This document shows positions 10,994 to 21,120 of a DNA stretch of 64,000 nucleotides, one piece after another. A program made the translations under genes and the position numbers. The stretch spans positions 88,898 through 152,897 of the forward strand of contig CANQPM010000009.1 in assembly GCA_947625775.1 (NCBI GenBank), read 5' to 3'. The notes beneath the pieces were generated by a model, which saw nothing but the letters and a program-made list of their open reading frames with translations, was not told the DNA's origin and made no database searches. Numbering within the stretch: position 1 is the first letter of the stretch; every line of letters starts with the position of its first letter. The DNA is from an uncultured Lachnospiraceae bacterium (GTDB lineage: Bacteria; Bacillota; Clostridia; Lachnospirales; Lachnospiraceae).

Positions 10994-12676
10994 ATGCTAA
11001 AGGCAGGAACCGTCATTGACGGGAAATACAAGATACTCAGCATCATAGGACATGGCGGCATGAGCACAGTGTATCTTGCCATAAATGAAAAGGCAAACAA
11101 GCCTTGGGCGATAAAGGAGGTCCGCCGTGACAGCAAGACAGAGTTTGACATAATCCGCCAGAGCCTTCTCACGGAAAAAAGAATACTTACGCGGCTTTCA
11201 CACAAAGGACTTCCAAGCATAATAGACGTGGTTGATTATGAAGAAAGCTTCCTGATAGTTATGGACTACATCGAGGGCATAACATTAAAAAAGCTCCTTG
11301 ATGAACAGGGCGCGCAGCCGCAGGCGTCAGTCGTTGACTGGGCGATACAGCTTTGCGGTACACTAGGGTATCTGCACAGCTTAAACCCGCCGATTATTTA
11401 CCGCGATATGAAGCCTTCAAATATCATGCTGTGCCCCGACGGTCATCTTATGCTGATTGATTTTGGGATTGCGCGGGAATACAAGGAAAAAAGCCTGTCA
11501 GACACTACTTGCCTTGGCACGCAGGGCTATGCGGCGCCAGAGCAGTTTGGCGGGCTTGGACAGACAGATGCCCGAACAGATATATACAGTCTTGGCGCGA
11601 CAATGCACCATTTGCTGACAGGGCGCAATCCTTCCGAACCGCCGTTTGAATTATCCCCTATCACAAAATGCAATCCCAATCTGTCTGACGGGCTTGAGCA
11701 TATCATATGCAAATGCACGCAGCCCAATCCCCAAAAAAGGTATCAATCTGTAGACGAGCTGCTTTATGCGTTAAAGCACTACAAAGAGCTTGAGAAAAAA
11801 ACAGTTAATAATTATAAGAAAAAAATGCGGCTGTTCTGCGCCTGCTTTTTACTGTCGGCATCAGCGTTTGTGTCCTCTCTTGCCATAGGAATCACTGCGC
11901 GTAGCGAACAGCGTGACGAGTACGAATATCTCATAGGCGTTGCGGACAAATCATCAGATTTTGGCACAAAGGCGGAGTATTACCTGAAAGCGATAGATAC
12001 TGACGCTCAGAAAAATGACGCATATTTCAAGCTTGCCGACAATTTTGTAAGCGATGGGATATTCACTGACGCTGAGGAGGAGGTTCTGATTAACCTTATC
12101 ATAAATACAGATGATTATTTAAAGAGCTTTGAGAAGGATAATCCTGAAAAATATGCGGATTTCTGCTATGCTGTGGGCAGCGCCTACTGGTTTTATTATG
12201 AACACGAGGAAAGCAGAAGAGCAAACGCGCTGAAATGGTATTCAAAGGCGCTTGAGCATTACAAAGACAATGAGAATAAGGCTGTGGAGTGGAAACGCTG
12301 CAGGCTTTACGTGGAAATGGGGAGATTTCACGGAAATGCCGCACTTTTGCAAACGGCTGAATATGGAAAGGAGGAATATATAAAATATTGGAAAAACCTT
12401 TTAGAGCTCAAAAAGCTTAACGACGCCGAGCATGACAGGGATATGGTGTCTTTAAGGCTATATGGGGAGATAGCCTGCAGCGCTGCGGAATATGCAGGGC
12501 TTTTGCTTGACGAAGGAGTTACACAGAAGGAAATCAATGAGCTTTTTGGGGAAATTAGGGACGATATGGGGCGAATAGAGAAAAAAGCGGCAGGGGTTGT
12601 TTTGGAGGAGATTGAAAAAGTGTACGCTCTGCTTGAAATAGCGGAGGAAATGACAGCAGTGCTGCCTGAGCGCTGA
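10994..12676 (+). CDS. membrane Ser/Thr protein kinase (PknB-type)
   Basis: A eukaryotic-type kinase domain (about 12-265) carries the Gly loop IGHGGMSTVY, Lys41 (AIKEV), the catalytic YRDMKPSN loop near 137 and DFGIARE near 156, so it should be active. A membrane span (about 277-299, LFCACFLLSASAFVSSLAIG) follows. The outside part (about 300-560) is helical with the look of tetratricopeptide-type repeats rather than PASTA domains. The kinase therefore probably senses something outside the cell. It ends 23 bases before the large Ig-like surface protein gene, suggesting an operon. Total length 560 residues. Confidence 0.92.
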   Translation: MLKAGTVIDGKYKILSIIGHGGMSTVYLAINEKANKPWAIKEVRRDSKTEFDIIRQSLLTEKRILTRLSHKGLPSIIDVVDYEESFLIVMDYIEGITLKKLLDEQGAQPQASVVDWAIQLCGTLGYLHSLNPPIIYRDMKPSNIMLCPDGHLMLIDFGIAREYKEKSLSDTTCLGTQGYAAPEQFGGLGQTDARTDIYSLGATMHHLLTGRNPSEPPFELSPITKCNPNLSDGLEHIICKCTQPNPQKRYQSVDELLYALKHYKELEKKTVNNYKKKMRLFCACFLLSASAFVSSLAIGITARSEQRDEYEYLIGVADKSSDFGTKAEYYLKAIDTDAQKNDAYFKLADNFVSDGIFTDAEEEVLINLIINTDDYLKSFEKDNPEKYADFCYAVGSAYWFYYEHEESRRANALKWYSKALEHYKDNENKAVEWKRCRLYVEMGRFHGNAALLQTAEYGKEEYIKYWKNLLELKKLNDAEHDRDMVSLRLYGEIACSAAEYAGLLLDEGVTQKEINELFGEIRDDMGRIEKKAAGVVLEEIEKVYALLEIAEEMTAVLPER

Positions 12677-12699
12677 TGTCTTAAAATGGAGGAGTATCT

Positions 12700-15600
12700 A
12701 TGAAAAAGAAGGTTTGTTACTTAATGATTTTGGCAATGCTGATGATAGAGGCATCAGTGCAGAATTACAGCGTTGCAGCTGCGGAAATGGATAATGCGCC
12801 GCAGACACGGCAGACGCAGGATGAAAATAATGAGAATGATGAGACACAGCAGAACGAAAATGATATGGCAGAGGAGCGGCAGGGCAATTCCCGCGAAGGC
12901 GAAGATGAGCAGAAACAGGGCGGCAGTGCCCGCGAAAGCGCAGATGGGCAGCCGAACAGCGAAGCAAGTGAAGGCGAAGATGAGCAGCAAATCAGCGACA
13001 CCAGTGAAGGCGCAGATGAGCAGCCAAGCAGTACAAGTGAAGATGATGAGACGTTGCCTGATAGCGGCAACAGCCACATTGAGGAGAAACAAAATAATAA
13101 CCAAGAAATTGAAGGGTCACGGCAACACAAAGAAACAGAAAACGACGGCGCGGCTGAAAATGTAAATGACGGCATTATAGATAACATAATCCCGCCAGCG
13201 GACGAAGAAAAGGACACAACGCCGCCGTCTGTTTCGCTGGTAAATAAAAAAGAAGGCGTATCAAAGAAAAAAGATGATACTGACATATATAATGACGGCG
13301 AATTTTGCTTTGAAATTTCCGATGACAGTGGCACGGAAAGCTTAAATATCAGCATAGAAGGACTTACGGACAGTATTAACGCTGATGAGATTATGAGTAT
13401 TTCCGATGACGGGGAAAATATTCAATGCACTGTAAAATTGCCAGACAATGTATATAGTGACAGCTTATGTCTGTTGGTATCAGACAATGCTGAAAATGTA
13501 ACAAGCTACCAATTTTTTACAGCGTCCAAAAACATTGTTGACACATGCAAGCCTGTCATAAAGGTGGAAGTTTTGGAAGGAAATGATAAAAGACCCTATG
13601 ACGGCAAAATTACAAACCAGCAGCTGGAAATTCGCGTAAATGCCGAGGCGCTGTCGGGTATAGAAAGTTTTGAAATGGCATTTGCCCCAAATGATATAGA
13701 GACGGCTGACTTGGAATGGGAGCAGGCAGTCCTTGAGGACAATATGTATTCGATAGTAATAGGCGCACCGCTTGAACGTGTTGACGGTTTTGATAAGGAC
13801 GCCAAGACAGGAGAACTTGAAACGGACGAGCAGACTGACACAGGCATGGAAAGCGTTTTGACAGATTCAGATGCAGAAGAAAAAGATGATGGGACAGTTC
13901 ATGAAGCAAGCCTTAGCATAAAAAACGGCACATATTATTTTCGTGCTAAATCTTACGCAGGCTTTGAAAATGAAGAAAACGCAAAAATAAATCTTCAGCA
14001 GAGAAACATCAAGATAAGGAATGCGGTCACGGATAAAGAAGCCGACAAAAGCGGCTGGTATAATATCAGCACAGGCGCTCCGTCTGTATGGGCAAATATT
14101 AATCAAAGCGCAAAGCTTTCGGATGATGACACAGGATATAATCTGACCATGCATATGCTTGTATATAAGGACACGCCTGAAGGCACTGAGAAGGTAATAC
14201 ACACCGCCAAGAGTACGCTTTTTATAAAAAACGAAAAAGACACTGAAAATCCCAAGGAGCTTCAAAAAGCAATAGAAGCGTTTGAAATGTCGGCGGACGG
14301 TACTTATACAATATATGTGTGGGGAAATGACGAAGCAGGGAATTACAGTGAGACGCAGAAATACATAATAAACGCGGATTATACCGCCCCAGAAAATTTG
14401 TCGATAACTGTTGGCGGCATAGACATGACAAACAATAAAAATGACACAAATGTCATATATACACATTTTTTTGACAAGGAGGTCATCGCGGAAGTTACAG
14501 GCTCTGATAATATAAGCCAGATAGATGACAGCCGCACAGTCCTGATGATAAAAAATTTCGCCGCTTCGTCTGAATCTGCAGAGGGAGATGATAATATAAC
14601 TGTTCCAATGGGCAGCAGATGTTACATAGAAGCATCACTGTATGACAAAGCAGGCAATATGTCCAGGATATGCTCTGACGGTTTCGTGACGGATAATCAG
14701 GCACCAAGCGGGAAAAATTCGGCAGATTTTACAATAATTCCAAAAGGCGCAAACTCAAACGGTTTCTTTAATGATGACTTTGAAGTTGAACTGTACATAA
14801 AAGACCAGCCAGACAAGAACAACAATTCCGCTTTAAAAGAAGTGAATTGCGCAATCAGCAACGGCAATGACGAACCAGAGACAGAACAGCTTTTTTATTT
14901 TGACGCGGTAAATGCCTCTGGCAGCCAGCTTAGCGAAAATTCGGTATATGAGGACAAGCTGAAAATAAAAGCATCAGACTATGAAGGCAATGAAGCGTAT
15001 ATAGAGATTACCGCAGCCGACAATGCAGGCAATGCCGCCACTACAAGGAAAGAGCTTAAAATTGATGTCACAGCGCCGGAAATCGAGCTCAAATTTGACA
15101 GCAACGCGCCTCAAAACGGCATATACTATAATAAGGCAAGGACAGCTGAAATAACAATACGCGAAAAAAATTTTGATGTAAACGGCGTAAGCTTTGAAAT
15201 AACAAAAAACGGCAGCAATATAACGGAATTAACGCCAGCTGCTGAAAACTGGGCATCAGATGGCGACACGCATACAGCCAGAATATCATTCAGCGATGAC
15301 GGCGCATATACCATAAAGGTAAAATGCATTGATTTAGCCGATAATGAAAGCGTATATGATGAATCCGACTATTTTGTCATAGACACAACGCCGCCGCAGG
15401 TATCAGTATCATATGATAAAACAGCATTAAATGAAATCTGGTACAATGCAAATGTGACAGCCGAAATAAAAATAGTTGAGCATAACTTTCGGGAAGAAGA
15501 TTTTAGCCTTATATCACAGCCTGCCAAAATGAATACTCCATGGAAGAATGACGGGGACATTCACATATCATCAATAATATTTGATGCTGATGGCGAATAC

Positions 15601-16869
15601 GCATACGGAATAAACTATACGGATTTGGCGGGCAATCAGGCGGCAGTCTCTGTAAATGAGCATTTTATAATAGACACGCAGCAGCCGCAGATAATTATAA
15701 GCGGCGTACAGGACAACTCGGCAAACTCTGGCGATATTGCGCCGTTCGTGAGCATAACCGACCAGAATATAGACGGCACATCAATAATGATAACGATGAC
15801 AGACGGATTAAACAATGAAATAGGGCTTCAAAGCAGCATTTCACAGACTGAGCAGGGCTTTACATACCAGCTTTTAAACGTATCAGGACAGCCCGACTCC
15901 ATATATCATCTAAAGGCGGCCGCAAGCGACATGGCAGGCAACCAGAATATAATGGATATCCGTTTTTCGCTAAACCGAAACGGCTCGTCATACGATATAA
16001 CAGACGCTTATCCGATCGTCAGCCAGATGTACAACAAATATGAAAATCTCCATGACATAAGACTGATAGAAACAAATGTAGATGAGGTACAGCAGTTTAA
16101 TATTTATATGAACCGCAATGGAGAGCTTGTAAAAAGCGTGAACACTTCACAAAAACCATGGCATTTTAGCCAAAACAAGCTTTATTACACTACAGAGCGT
16201 TATGGCAGCCCTGAGCTTGGATATACATATGAATACATTATATATAAGGAAAACTTTCAAAAGGAGGGTAGCTATAAGCTTACGTTCAGCTCAGTCGATA
16301 AGGCGGGCAACCACGTCAACAATACGCTTGAAAATAAGGAGGCGCAGATTTCCTTTATAGTAGACGACACTCCTCCTGCGGTGTACATAGACGGCGTAAA
16401 GACGGACAAGCCCTATGTAGTTGTCGGGACTTCGGCAAATGTCTATATAAAAGACAATTTTAAATTTGAGGAGGCGGAATTGTACCTTATAAACGAGGAT
16501 AATAAACGCGTTAAAACATGGAACTATATGGATTTAGTCCAAAAAGCCCAGAATACTGGCGAGGGCATAACTCTTGACCTGCCCGCAGACGGTAAAAAAC
16601 GGTCGCTCATATTTTATGTAAAGGATTGCGCGGGAAATGAGGCCGCCACGCTTGCGGATAACACAGAGGTGCCAAGGAGCCCTTCAATAACTAATGGCGC
16701 CGCCGCAGAAATTCCAAATCCTGCGGAAAATGAAAACCAGATGCAGACAGCGCAGAACACGCCGCGGATTATTGCGCCTGTTGTAATTTTTTCCTCTGTA
16801 TTATGTATATGCATATTATTTATCTGCCTTGCAAAGAGGGCAAAAAGCAGAACGGACACTCATTCATAA
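12700..16869 (+). CDS. large Ig-like surface protein with C-terminal membrane anchor
   Basis: This 1389-residue protein has a signal peptide (1-28, MKKKVCYLMILAMLMIEASV), then an acidic Gln/Ser/Glu low-complexity region (about 30-150) with degenerate EGEDEQ/EGADEQ repeats. Several Ig-like modules follow, each introduced by phrases such as DTTPPSVSL, DVTAPEIELKFD and DTTPPQVSVSYD. A membrane helix (about 1358-1380) and a basic tail KRAKSRTD close it; there is no LPXTG motif. It should be a surface protein anchored in the membrane. The kinase gene immediately upstream suggests a shared function at the envelope. The ligand is unknown. Confidence 0.85.
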   Translation: MKKKVCYLMILAMLMIEASVQNYSVAAAEMDNAPQTRQTQDENNENDETQQNENDMAEERQGNSREGEDEQKQGGSARESADGQPNSEASEGEDEQQISDTSEGADEQPSSTSEDDETLPDSGNSHIEEKQNNNQEIEGSRQHKETENDGAAENVNDGIIDNIIPPADEEKDTTPPSVSLVNKKEGVSKKKDDTDIYNDGEFCFEISDDSGTESLNISIEGLTDSINADEIMSISDDGENIQCTVKLPDNVYSDSLCLLVSDNAENVTSYQFFTASKNIVDTCKPVIKVEVLEGNDKRPYDGKITNQQLEIRVNAEALSGIESFEMAFAPNDIETADLEWEQAVLEDNMYSIVIGAPLERVDGFDKDAKTGELETDEQTDTGMESVLTDSDAEEKDDGTVHEASLSIKNGTYYFRAKSYAGFENEENAKINLQQRNIKIRNAVTDKEADKSGWYNISTGAPSVWANINQSAKLSDDDTGYNLTMHMLVYKDTPEGTEKVIHTAKSTLFIKNEKDTENPKELQKAIEAFEMSADGTYTIYVWGNDEAGNYSETQKYIINADYTAPENLSITVGGIDMTNNKNDTNVIYTHFFDKEVIAEVTGSDNISQIDDSRTVLMIKNFAASSESAEGDDNITVPMGSRCYIEASLYDKAGNMSRICSDGFVTDNQAPSGKNSADFTIIPKGANSNGFFNDDFEVELYIKDQPDKNNNSALKEVNCAISNGNDEPETEQLFYFDAVNASGSQLSENSVYEDKLKIKASDYEGNEAYIEITAADNAGNAATTRKELKIDVTAPEIELKFDSNAPQNGIYYNKARTAEITIREKNFDVNGVSFEITKNGSNITELTPAAENWASDGDTHTARISFSDDGAYTIKVKCIDLADNESVYDESDYFVIDTTPPQVSVSYDKTALNEIWYNANVTAEIKIVEHNFREEDFSLISQPAKMNTPWKNDGDIHISSIIFDADGEYAYGINYTDLAGNQAAVSVNEHFIIDTQQPQIIISGVQDNSANSGDIAPFVSITDQNIDGTSIMITMTDGLNNEIGLQSSISQTEQGFTYQLLNVSGQPDSIYHLKAAASDMAGNQNIMDIRFSLNRNGSSYDITDAYPIVSQMYNKYENLHDIRLIETNVDEVQQFNIYMNRNGELVKSVNTSQKPWHFSQNKLYYTTERYGSPELGYTYEYIIYKENFQKEGSYKLTFSSVDKAGNHVNNTLENKEAQISFIVDDTPPAVYIDGVKTDKPYVVVGTSANVYIKDNFKFEEAELYLINEDNKRVKTWNYMDLVQKAQNTGEGITLDLPADGKKRSLIFYVKDCAGNEAATLADNTEVPRSPSITNGAAAEIPNPAENENQMQTAQNTPRIIAPVVIFSSVLCICILFICLAKRAKSRTDTHS

Positions 16870-16910
16870 AGTTAAGATTTTTAACAAATAATAAAATATT
16901 ATTATTTTCA

Positions 16911-16940
16911 TTGACTTATCCTTGTGAAAAAGGTTATAAT
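16911..16940 (+). promoter_or_regulatory. promoter of SRP RNA
   Basis: TTGACT, 18-base spacer, TATAAT, 7 bases before the predicted RNA 5' end. Confidence 0.8.
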
Positions 16941-16946
16941 AATATA

Positions 16947-17212
16947 ACCGTGCAGCCGGGGAGTCAGCGGTGCCCTGTACCTGCAATCCGCTATAGCAGG
17001 GGTGATGGGAGGCCGAGGGTTTGCGTTTGTATAGCTGCCCTTTATAAGTGGCGTTGAAGTTTGGGTCTTGCGCAATATGTGCCATTGAACCGTGTCAGGA
17101 CAGGAATGTAGCAGCACTAAGGTGGATTTCGTATGTGCCGCAAGGGCGCCTGGGCGGAGCAAACTGTAAAGGTAACGTGTATGGATATAAAATTCAAAGC
17201 ATCCCGCGCGGT
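16947..17212 (+). ncRNA. ffs: signal recognition particle RNA, long Bacillus type
   Basis: The 5' Alu-like domain shows GCGGTGCCCTGTACCTGCAA and the central SRP54-binding domain shows GAACCGTGTCAGG followed by AGCAGCACTAAGG, all diagnostic of SRP RNA. Ends ACCGTGC and GCGCGGT pair. About 266 nt, the long form with an Alu domain as in Bacillus. It guides ribosomes with signal peptides to the membrane together with Ffh. Confidence 0.95.
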
Positions 17213-17286
17213 ATAGAGAGAAAATATTGCGATTAGCATACTTAAGGACTAAGAGCGCGAAACACCGCGCAGAAAAGAGGAGAACA

Positions 17287-18435
17287 GTGAAAAGGAAAAA
17301 TATTCAAGGCAAGGGAATGGCGCTGATTTTGGCGGTTACGCTTGCAGCGGCGCTTTGTGGCTGCGGCTCAAACAAGGACACAGAGGAGCCCGCTACAGAG
17401 ATTGATTTTTCAAATATTACCAATAATGCGTCAGATAATACTGCGGAAACAGAGCCGCAGACAGAGATGGCATCAACAGAGGCGGCCACTGAGGAGGAAG
17501 TTCCTGAGGGTATGTACCGCAGCGAGATTACAAATGAGTGGATTGACGAGAGCCTTAAGGATCAGCGCCCTGTCGCCATAATGGTTGACAATGAAACCAA
17601 GGCGCTTCCGCATTATGGGCTTACAGAGGCTGACGTGGTTTATGAGCTTATGAACAGCACGGCAAACGGCAGAATTACGCGTCTGATGGCTATTGTCAAG
17701 GACTGGGGCAAGATTGAGCAGTTTGGCAGCATAAGGAGCACAAGGCCGACTAATGTTATGCTTGCGGCGGAGTGGAACGCTGTGCTTGTCCATGATGGCG
17801 GTCCTTTCTATATTGACCAGTATATTGCAAAGGATTATTCGGCAAACTTCAGCGGCGGCTTTACCCGTGTAAATAACGGCAAGGCAAGGGAGTACACAGA
17901 GTATGTGTGCACGGGAGATTTGGACTCCAGATTTGCAAATTCAAAGTACAGTACAGAGTATAATGAGAATTATGCCGGCCAGCATTTTGTATTCTCGGAT
18001 TCAGAGGTAGAGCTTACAGCGGATAGAGGGGCAATTGACTGTACGCGCATAGAGCTTCCGTTCCCTCACAACGAGTCTACGCTTGAATATAATGAGGAAA
18101 CTGGCACTTACGATTATTCAGAGTATGGAAAGGCGCATACAGATCCTCTCCACGACAACGCGCAGCTTACCTTTAAAAACCTTTTAATTCAGGATTGCAC
18201 ATTTGCGCAGCTTGATGAGAACGGATATATGATTTACAATGTGGTTGGACAAGGCGAGAATGCTTACTATATCACAAATGGCAAGGCTATAGAGGTTGTC
18301 TGGATTAAGCCGTCAGAGAGCGAGCCTACCATTTTCCTTGACAAGCAGACAGGCGAGCAGGTTGAGATGAACACAGGCAAGACATATATAGCGATTGTTC
18401 CTTCGGACAGCTGGGATGATTTAGTTATCCAGTAA
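17287..18435 (+). CDS. DUF3048 lipoprotein (YerB-like)
   Basis: A secreted lipoprotein of the DUF3048 family. I choose GTG 17287 (MKRKNIQGKGMALILAV) because AGAGGAG lies just upstream; an upstream in-frame TTG at 17227 falls next to the SRP RNA. The lipobox is near residue 28 (LCGC), then a Glu/Thr-rich linker (to about 75). The DUF3048 body follows with PVAIMVDNETKALPHYGL, the RITRLMAIV core and QFGSIRSTRPT. The mature protein should be tethered to the outer face of the membrane. The family's function is unknown. It is 382 residues and lies 74 bases after the SRP RNA. Confidence 0.88.
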   Translation: MKRKNIQGKGMALILAVTLAAALCGCGSNKDTEEPATEIDFSNITNNASDNTAETEPQTEMASTEAATEEEVPEGMYRSEITNEWIDESLKDQRPVAIMVDNETKALPHYGLTEADVVYELMNSTANGRITRLMAIVKDWGKIEQFGSIRSTRPTNVMLAAEWNAVLVHDGGPFYIDQYIAKDYSANFSGGFTRVNNGKAREYTEYVCTGDLDSRFANSKYSTEYNENYAGQHFVFSDSEVELTADRGAIDCTRIELPFPHNESTLEYNEETGTYDYSEYGKAHTDPLHDNAQLTFKNLLIQDCTFAQLDENGYMIYNVVGQGENAYYITNGKAIEVVWIKPSESEPTIFLDKQTGEQVEMNTGKTYIAIVPSDSWDDLVIQ

Positions 18436-18530
18436 ATAAAATTAAGATTTTTGGGACTGTGGCAAGGGCTGAGCTTTTAGCCCGAGCGATAGTCCTATTT
18501 TTTATATTAGATTTTGAGGAGGAATGGAAT

Positions 18531-20573
18531 TTGTCTAAGTTATATGCAATTTCAGGGGGCAAATATAAAGAAAAGTGTGCGTCAATGGAAAAAATGCAGG
18601 ACGCTGAGTATCTTGACGATGCTTTGAAATATGACGGAAATGACCTTGGCGCTATATACGGCAAGGACAAGACCGTGTTTAAGCTGTGGGCGCCTACGGC
18701 GTCAGGGGTAAGGCTCAATCTATACGAAAAGGGCGACGGCGGTTTGCCTGTGGAAATTGTTGATATGACAGCGGGAGAAAAGGGTACATGGTTTTGTGAA
18801 AAGAGCGGGGATTTGAACGGAGTTTATTACACATACTCTGTCACTGTAGGAGGTCATACAAATGAGACAGTAGACCTTTATGCGCGGGCAGCAGGCGTAA
18901 ACGGCAATAGAGGTATGGTGATTGACCTTGACGCGACAAATCCCGAGGGCTTTGAAAATGACATCAGGCCTGCATTTGAAAATGCGACAGATGCGGTAAT
19001 CTATGAAATTCATGTCAGGGACTTGTCATCAGACGCTTCATCAGGCATTCGCAATATCGGCAAATTTTTAGGTTTTACGGAAACAGGCGCTAAAAACAGT
19101 GACGGGCTTGCCACAGGCCTTGACCACATAAAGGATTTGGGAGTTACGCATATTCAGATTCTGCCAAGTTTTGACTATGCGACGGTTGACGAAACGAAAC
19201 CTGACACGGCGCAGTTTAACTGGGGCTATGATCCTAAAAATTACAATGTGCCCGAGGGTTCATACAGCACAGATCCCTACCACGGAGAGGTACGCATAAA
19301 AGAGATGAAGCAGATGGTTCAGGCGCTCCACGCAAACGGCATACGAGTGAATATGGACGTGGTATTTAACCATACCTACAATATAAAGGATTCGTGGTTT
19401 CAGAAGACAGTCCCCGACTACTACTATAGAAAGGCTGGCGACAGCTATTCCAACGCGTCAGGCTGCGGCAATGAGACAGCCTCAGAACGCGCCATGATGC
19501 GAAAATACATAGTTGATTCCGTAGTGTACTGGGCTAGGGAATACCATATTGACGGCTTTAGGTTTGACCTTATGGCAGTGCATGACATTGATACCATGAA
19601 TGCGGTAAGGGCGGCGCTGGATGAGGTTGATCCTACAATTATGGTATATGGCGAGGGCTGGACGGCAGACAACGCGGGCATACCATCATCAGAGCAGGCA
19701 TTAAAGCGCAATATGGCAAAAATGGAGGGCGTAGGCGCCTTCAGCGATGACATAAGGGATGCCGTAAAGGGCAATGTATTTGACGCGCTTGACAGGGGCT
19801 TTGTAAATGGCAGGAGCGGCATGGAGGAGCGCATTAAATTCAGCATAGCAGGCGCTGTCCCGCATCCTCAGATTATGGCATCACCAAAAGAAAATGCAGG
19901 CAAAAGCTGGGCGGCAGCCCCGTCACAGAGCATAAATTACGTGTCGTGCCACGATAATCTTACCTTCTGGGATAAGCTTGCCATCTCAAACGCTGACGAC
20001 AGCGAGGAGATAAGAATAAAGATGAATAAGCTCGGCATTGCCATAGTGCTTACCTCTCAGGGAGTGCCGTTTTTTCAGGCGGGCGAGGAAATGCTCCGCT
20101 CTAAGCCTTCTGATAAATCTGACACAGGATTTGACGAGAACAGCTATATATCGCCTGATTCTACAAACAGCATTAAGTGGGACGGCAAGGCAAAGGCATA
20201 TGATGTCTATGAATACTACAAAGGGCTTATAGCCTTCCGCAAGGCGCATGGCGCGCTTCGCATGACTACGGCGAAGGATATTCAGAATAATCTTGTGTTT
20301 ATGGGCGGGCTTGATGCAAACGTGGTAGCATACATTATTTCAAATAAGCCGAATAATGAAACCGCCGAAAGGCTCATAGTTATTTTCAACGCGAACAGGA
20401 ACGCCGTAAATATATGGCTCCCATCAGGCGAATGGGACATATGCGTAAACGGCGCGGCAGCAGGCACAGCTCCAATCGGCACGGCGGCAGGCAGCGTATC
20501 TGTTGACGGCATTTCGGCAATGGCGCTTGTTCAGGGCGACAGTGCTATTGAGAAAATTATGACTGGTAAATGA
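18531..20573 (+). CDS. pulA: type I pullulanase (GH13), cytoplasmic
   Basis: This 680-residue enzyme should hydrolyse alpha-1,6 branches in pullulan, starch or glycogen limit dextrins. An N-terminal CBM48-like module (LGAIYGKDKTVFKLWAPTA, about 45-130) precedes the GH13 barrel. The type I pullulanase signature NWGYDP is near 230, the nucleophile region DGFRFDLM near 345, the acid/base region VYGEGW near 375 and the third carboxylate in SCHDN near 475. The start is TTG 18531 because GAGGAGG sits at the right spacing; the upstream GTG at 18459 has no binding site. No signal peptide, so it acts inside the cell. Confidence 0.92.
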   Translation: MSKLYAISGGKYKEKCASMEKMQDAEYLDDALKYDGNDLGAIYGKDKTVFKLWAPTASGVRLNLYEKGDGGLPVEIVDMTAGEKGTWFCEKSGDLNGVYYTYSVTVGGHTNETVDLYARAAGVNGNRGMVIDLDATNPEGFENDIRPAFENATDAVIYEIHVRDLSSDASSGIRNIGKFLGFTETGAKNSDGLATGLDHIKDLGVTHIQILPSFDYATVDETKPDTAQFNWGYDPKNYNVPEGSYSTDPYHGEVRIKEMKQMVQALHANGIRVNMDVVFNHTYNIKDSWFQKTVPDYYYRKAGDSYSNASGCGNETASERAMMRKYIVDSVVYWAREYHIDGFRFDLMAVHDIDTMNAVRAALDEVDPTIMVYGEGWTADNAGIPSSEQALKRNMAKMEGVGAFSDDIRDAVKGNVFDALDRGFVNGRSGMEERIKFSIAGAVPHPQIMASPKENAGKSWAAAPSQSINYVSCHDNLTFWDKLAISNADDSEEIRIKMNKLGIAIVLTSQGVPFFQAGEEMLRSKPSDKSDTGFDENSYISPDSTNSIKWDGKAKAYDVYEYYKGLIAFRKAHGALRMTTAKDIQNNLVFMGGLDANVVAYIISNKPNNETAERLIVIFNANRNAVNIWLPSGEWDICVNGAAAGTAPIGTAAGSVSVDGISAMALVQGDSAIEKIMTGK

Positions 20574-20667
20574 GAAGGCAGGTATGCAAAATTGTATGCA
20601 GCCATAGATAAGCAAGTACAAATTGTTCAAAAAATATATAAAAATTAAAAAATATATACAAATCCCC

Positions 20668-20702
20668 TTGAATATACTATAGTTCTATGCTATAACTATA
20701 GT
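20668..20702 (+). promoter_or_regulatory. promoter with overlapping 27-bp palindromic operator
   Basis: TTGAAT, 17-base spacer, TATAAC at 20691-20696. A perfect inverted repeat ACTATAGTT-N9-AACTATAGT (20676-20702) covers the spacer and -10, the position of a repressor operator. It precedes the 64-residue gene at 20787. Confidence 0.7.
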
Positions 20703-20786
20703 ACAAAAACACTGAAAATTTGCGGATAAATGTCAAAAAATAGTACATTTTGCGCAAAAATCTTGAAATTGGAGGGGGAGCGTGTT

Positions 20787-20981
20787 ATGGAGTACATAGA
20801 AGGAAAAGGCGCGGCTCGTGTTATCAATGATTACATAGAAAGGGAAGTGTCAGAATTTAAAAGAACCGCGGACAACGAATTTTCTGGAGGAGTAGCTCCC
20901 GAGGCAAAGGCGGCATTTGCAAGAAAACCCTGCTACAAGGTCATGGGAATGAATCTTAAAAGCCGACCGGTGCTGAGATAA
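20787..20981 (+). CDS. hypothetical small protein, 64 residues
   Basis: I do not recognise this protein. It starts MEYIEGKGAARVINDYIERE after GGAGGGGG, is likely helical over residues 8-30, and has a basic C-terminus ending NLKSRPVLR with a single Cys. It has its own promoter, operator and a strong terminator, which supports a real single-gene unit. It could be a small regulator-controlled cytoplasmic protein; no domain is visible. Confidence 0.6.
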   Translation: MEYIEGKGAARVINDYIEREVSEFKRTADNEFSGGVAPEAKAAFARKPCYKVMGMNLKSRPVLR

Positions 20982-20997
20982 TTAATTATGGAATAGT

Positions 20998-21050
20998 CAA
21001 AAACCGTTATCAGAATATGCTTTAATTTCCTGATAGCGGTTTTTATTTTA
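20998..21050 (+). terminator. terminator after the 64-residue gene
   Basis: Stem AAAACCGTTATCAG / CTGATAGCGGTTTT with one mismatch and a trailing TTTTTATTTT. Confidence 0.85.
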
Positions 21051-21120
21051 TGGCTTTATGATTATAATGAGATAAATGCAAAAGTGATGAGGAGGAGCCT
21101 GCCAGCGGCATCATAATAAA

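Noticed and set aside
12754..13355. Long minus-strand and alternate-frame open frames (116, 196 and 130 residues) across the acidic repeat of the Ig-like protein
   Set aside because: They mirror a low-complexity Glu/Gln/Ser-coding region, have no ribosome binding sites and no recognisable domains.
16803..17236. Short open frames on both strands across the SRP RNA
   Set aside because: They lie in a conserved structural RNA and lack binding sites or protein features.
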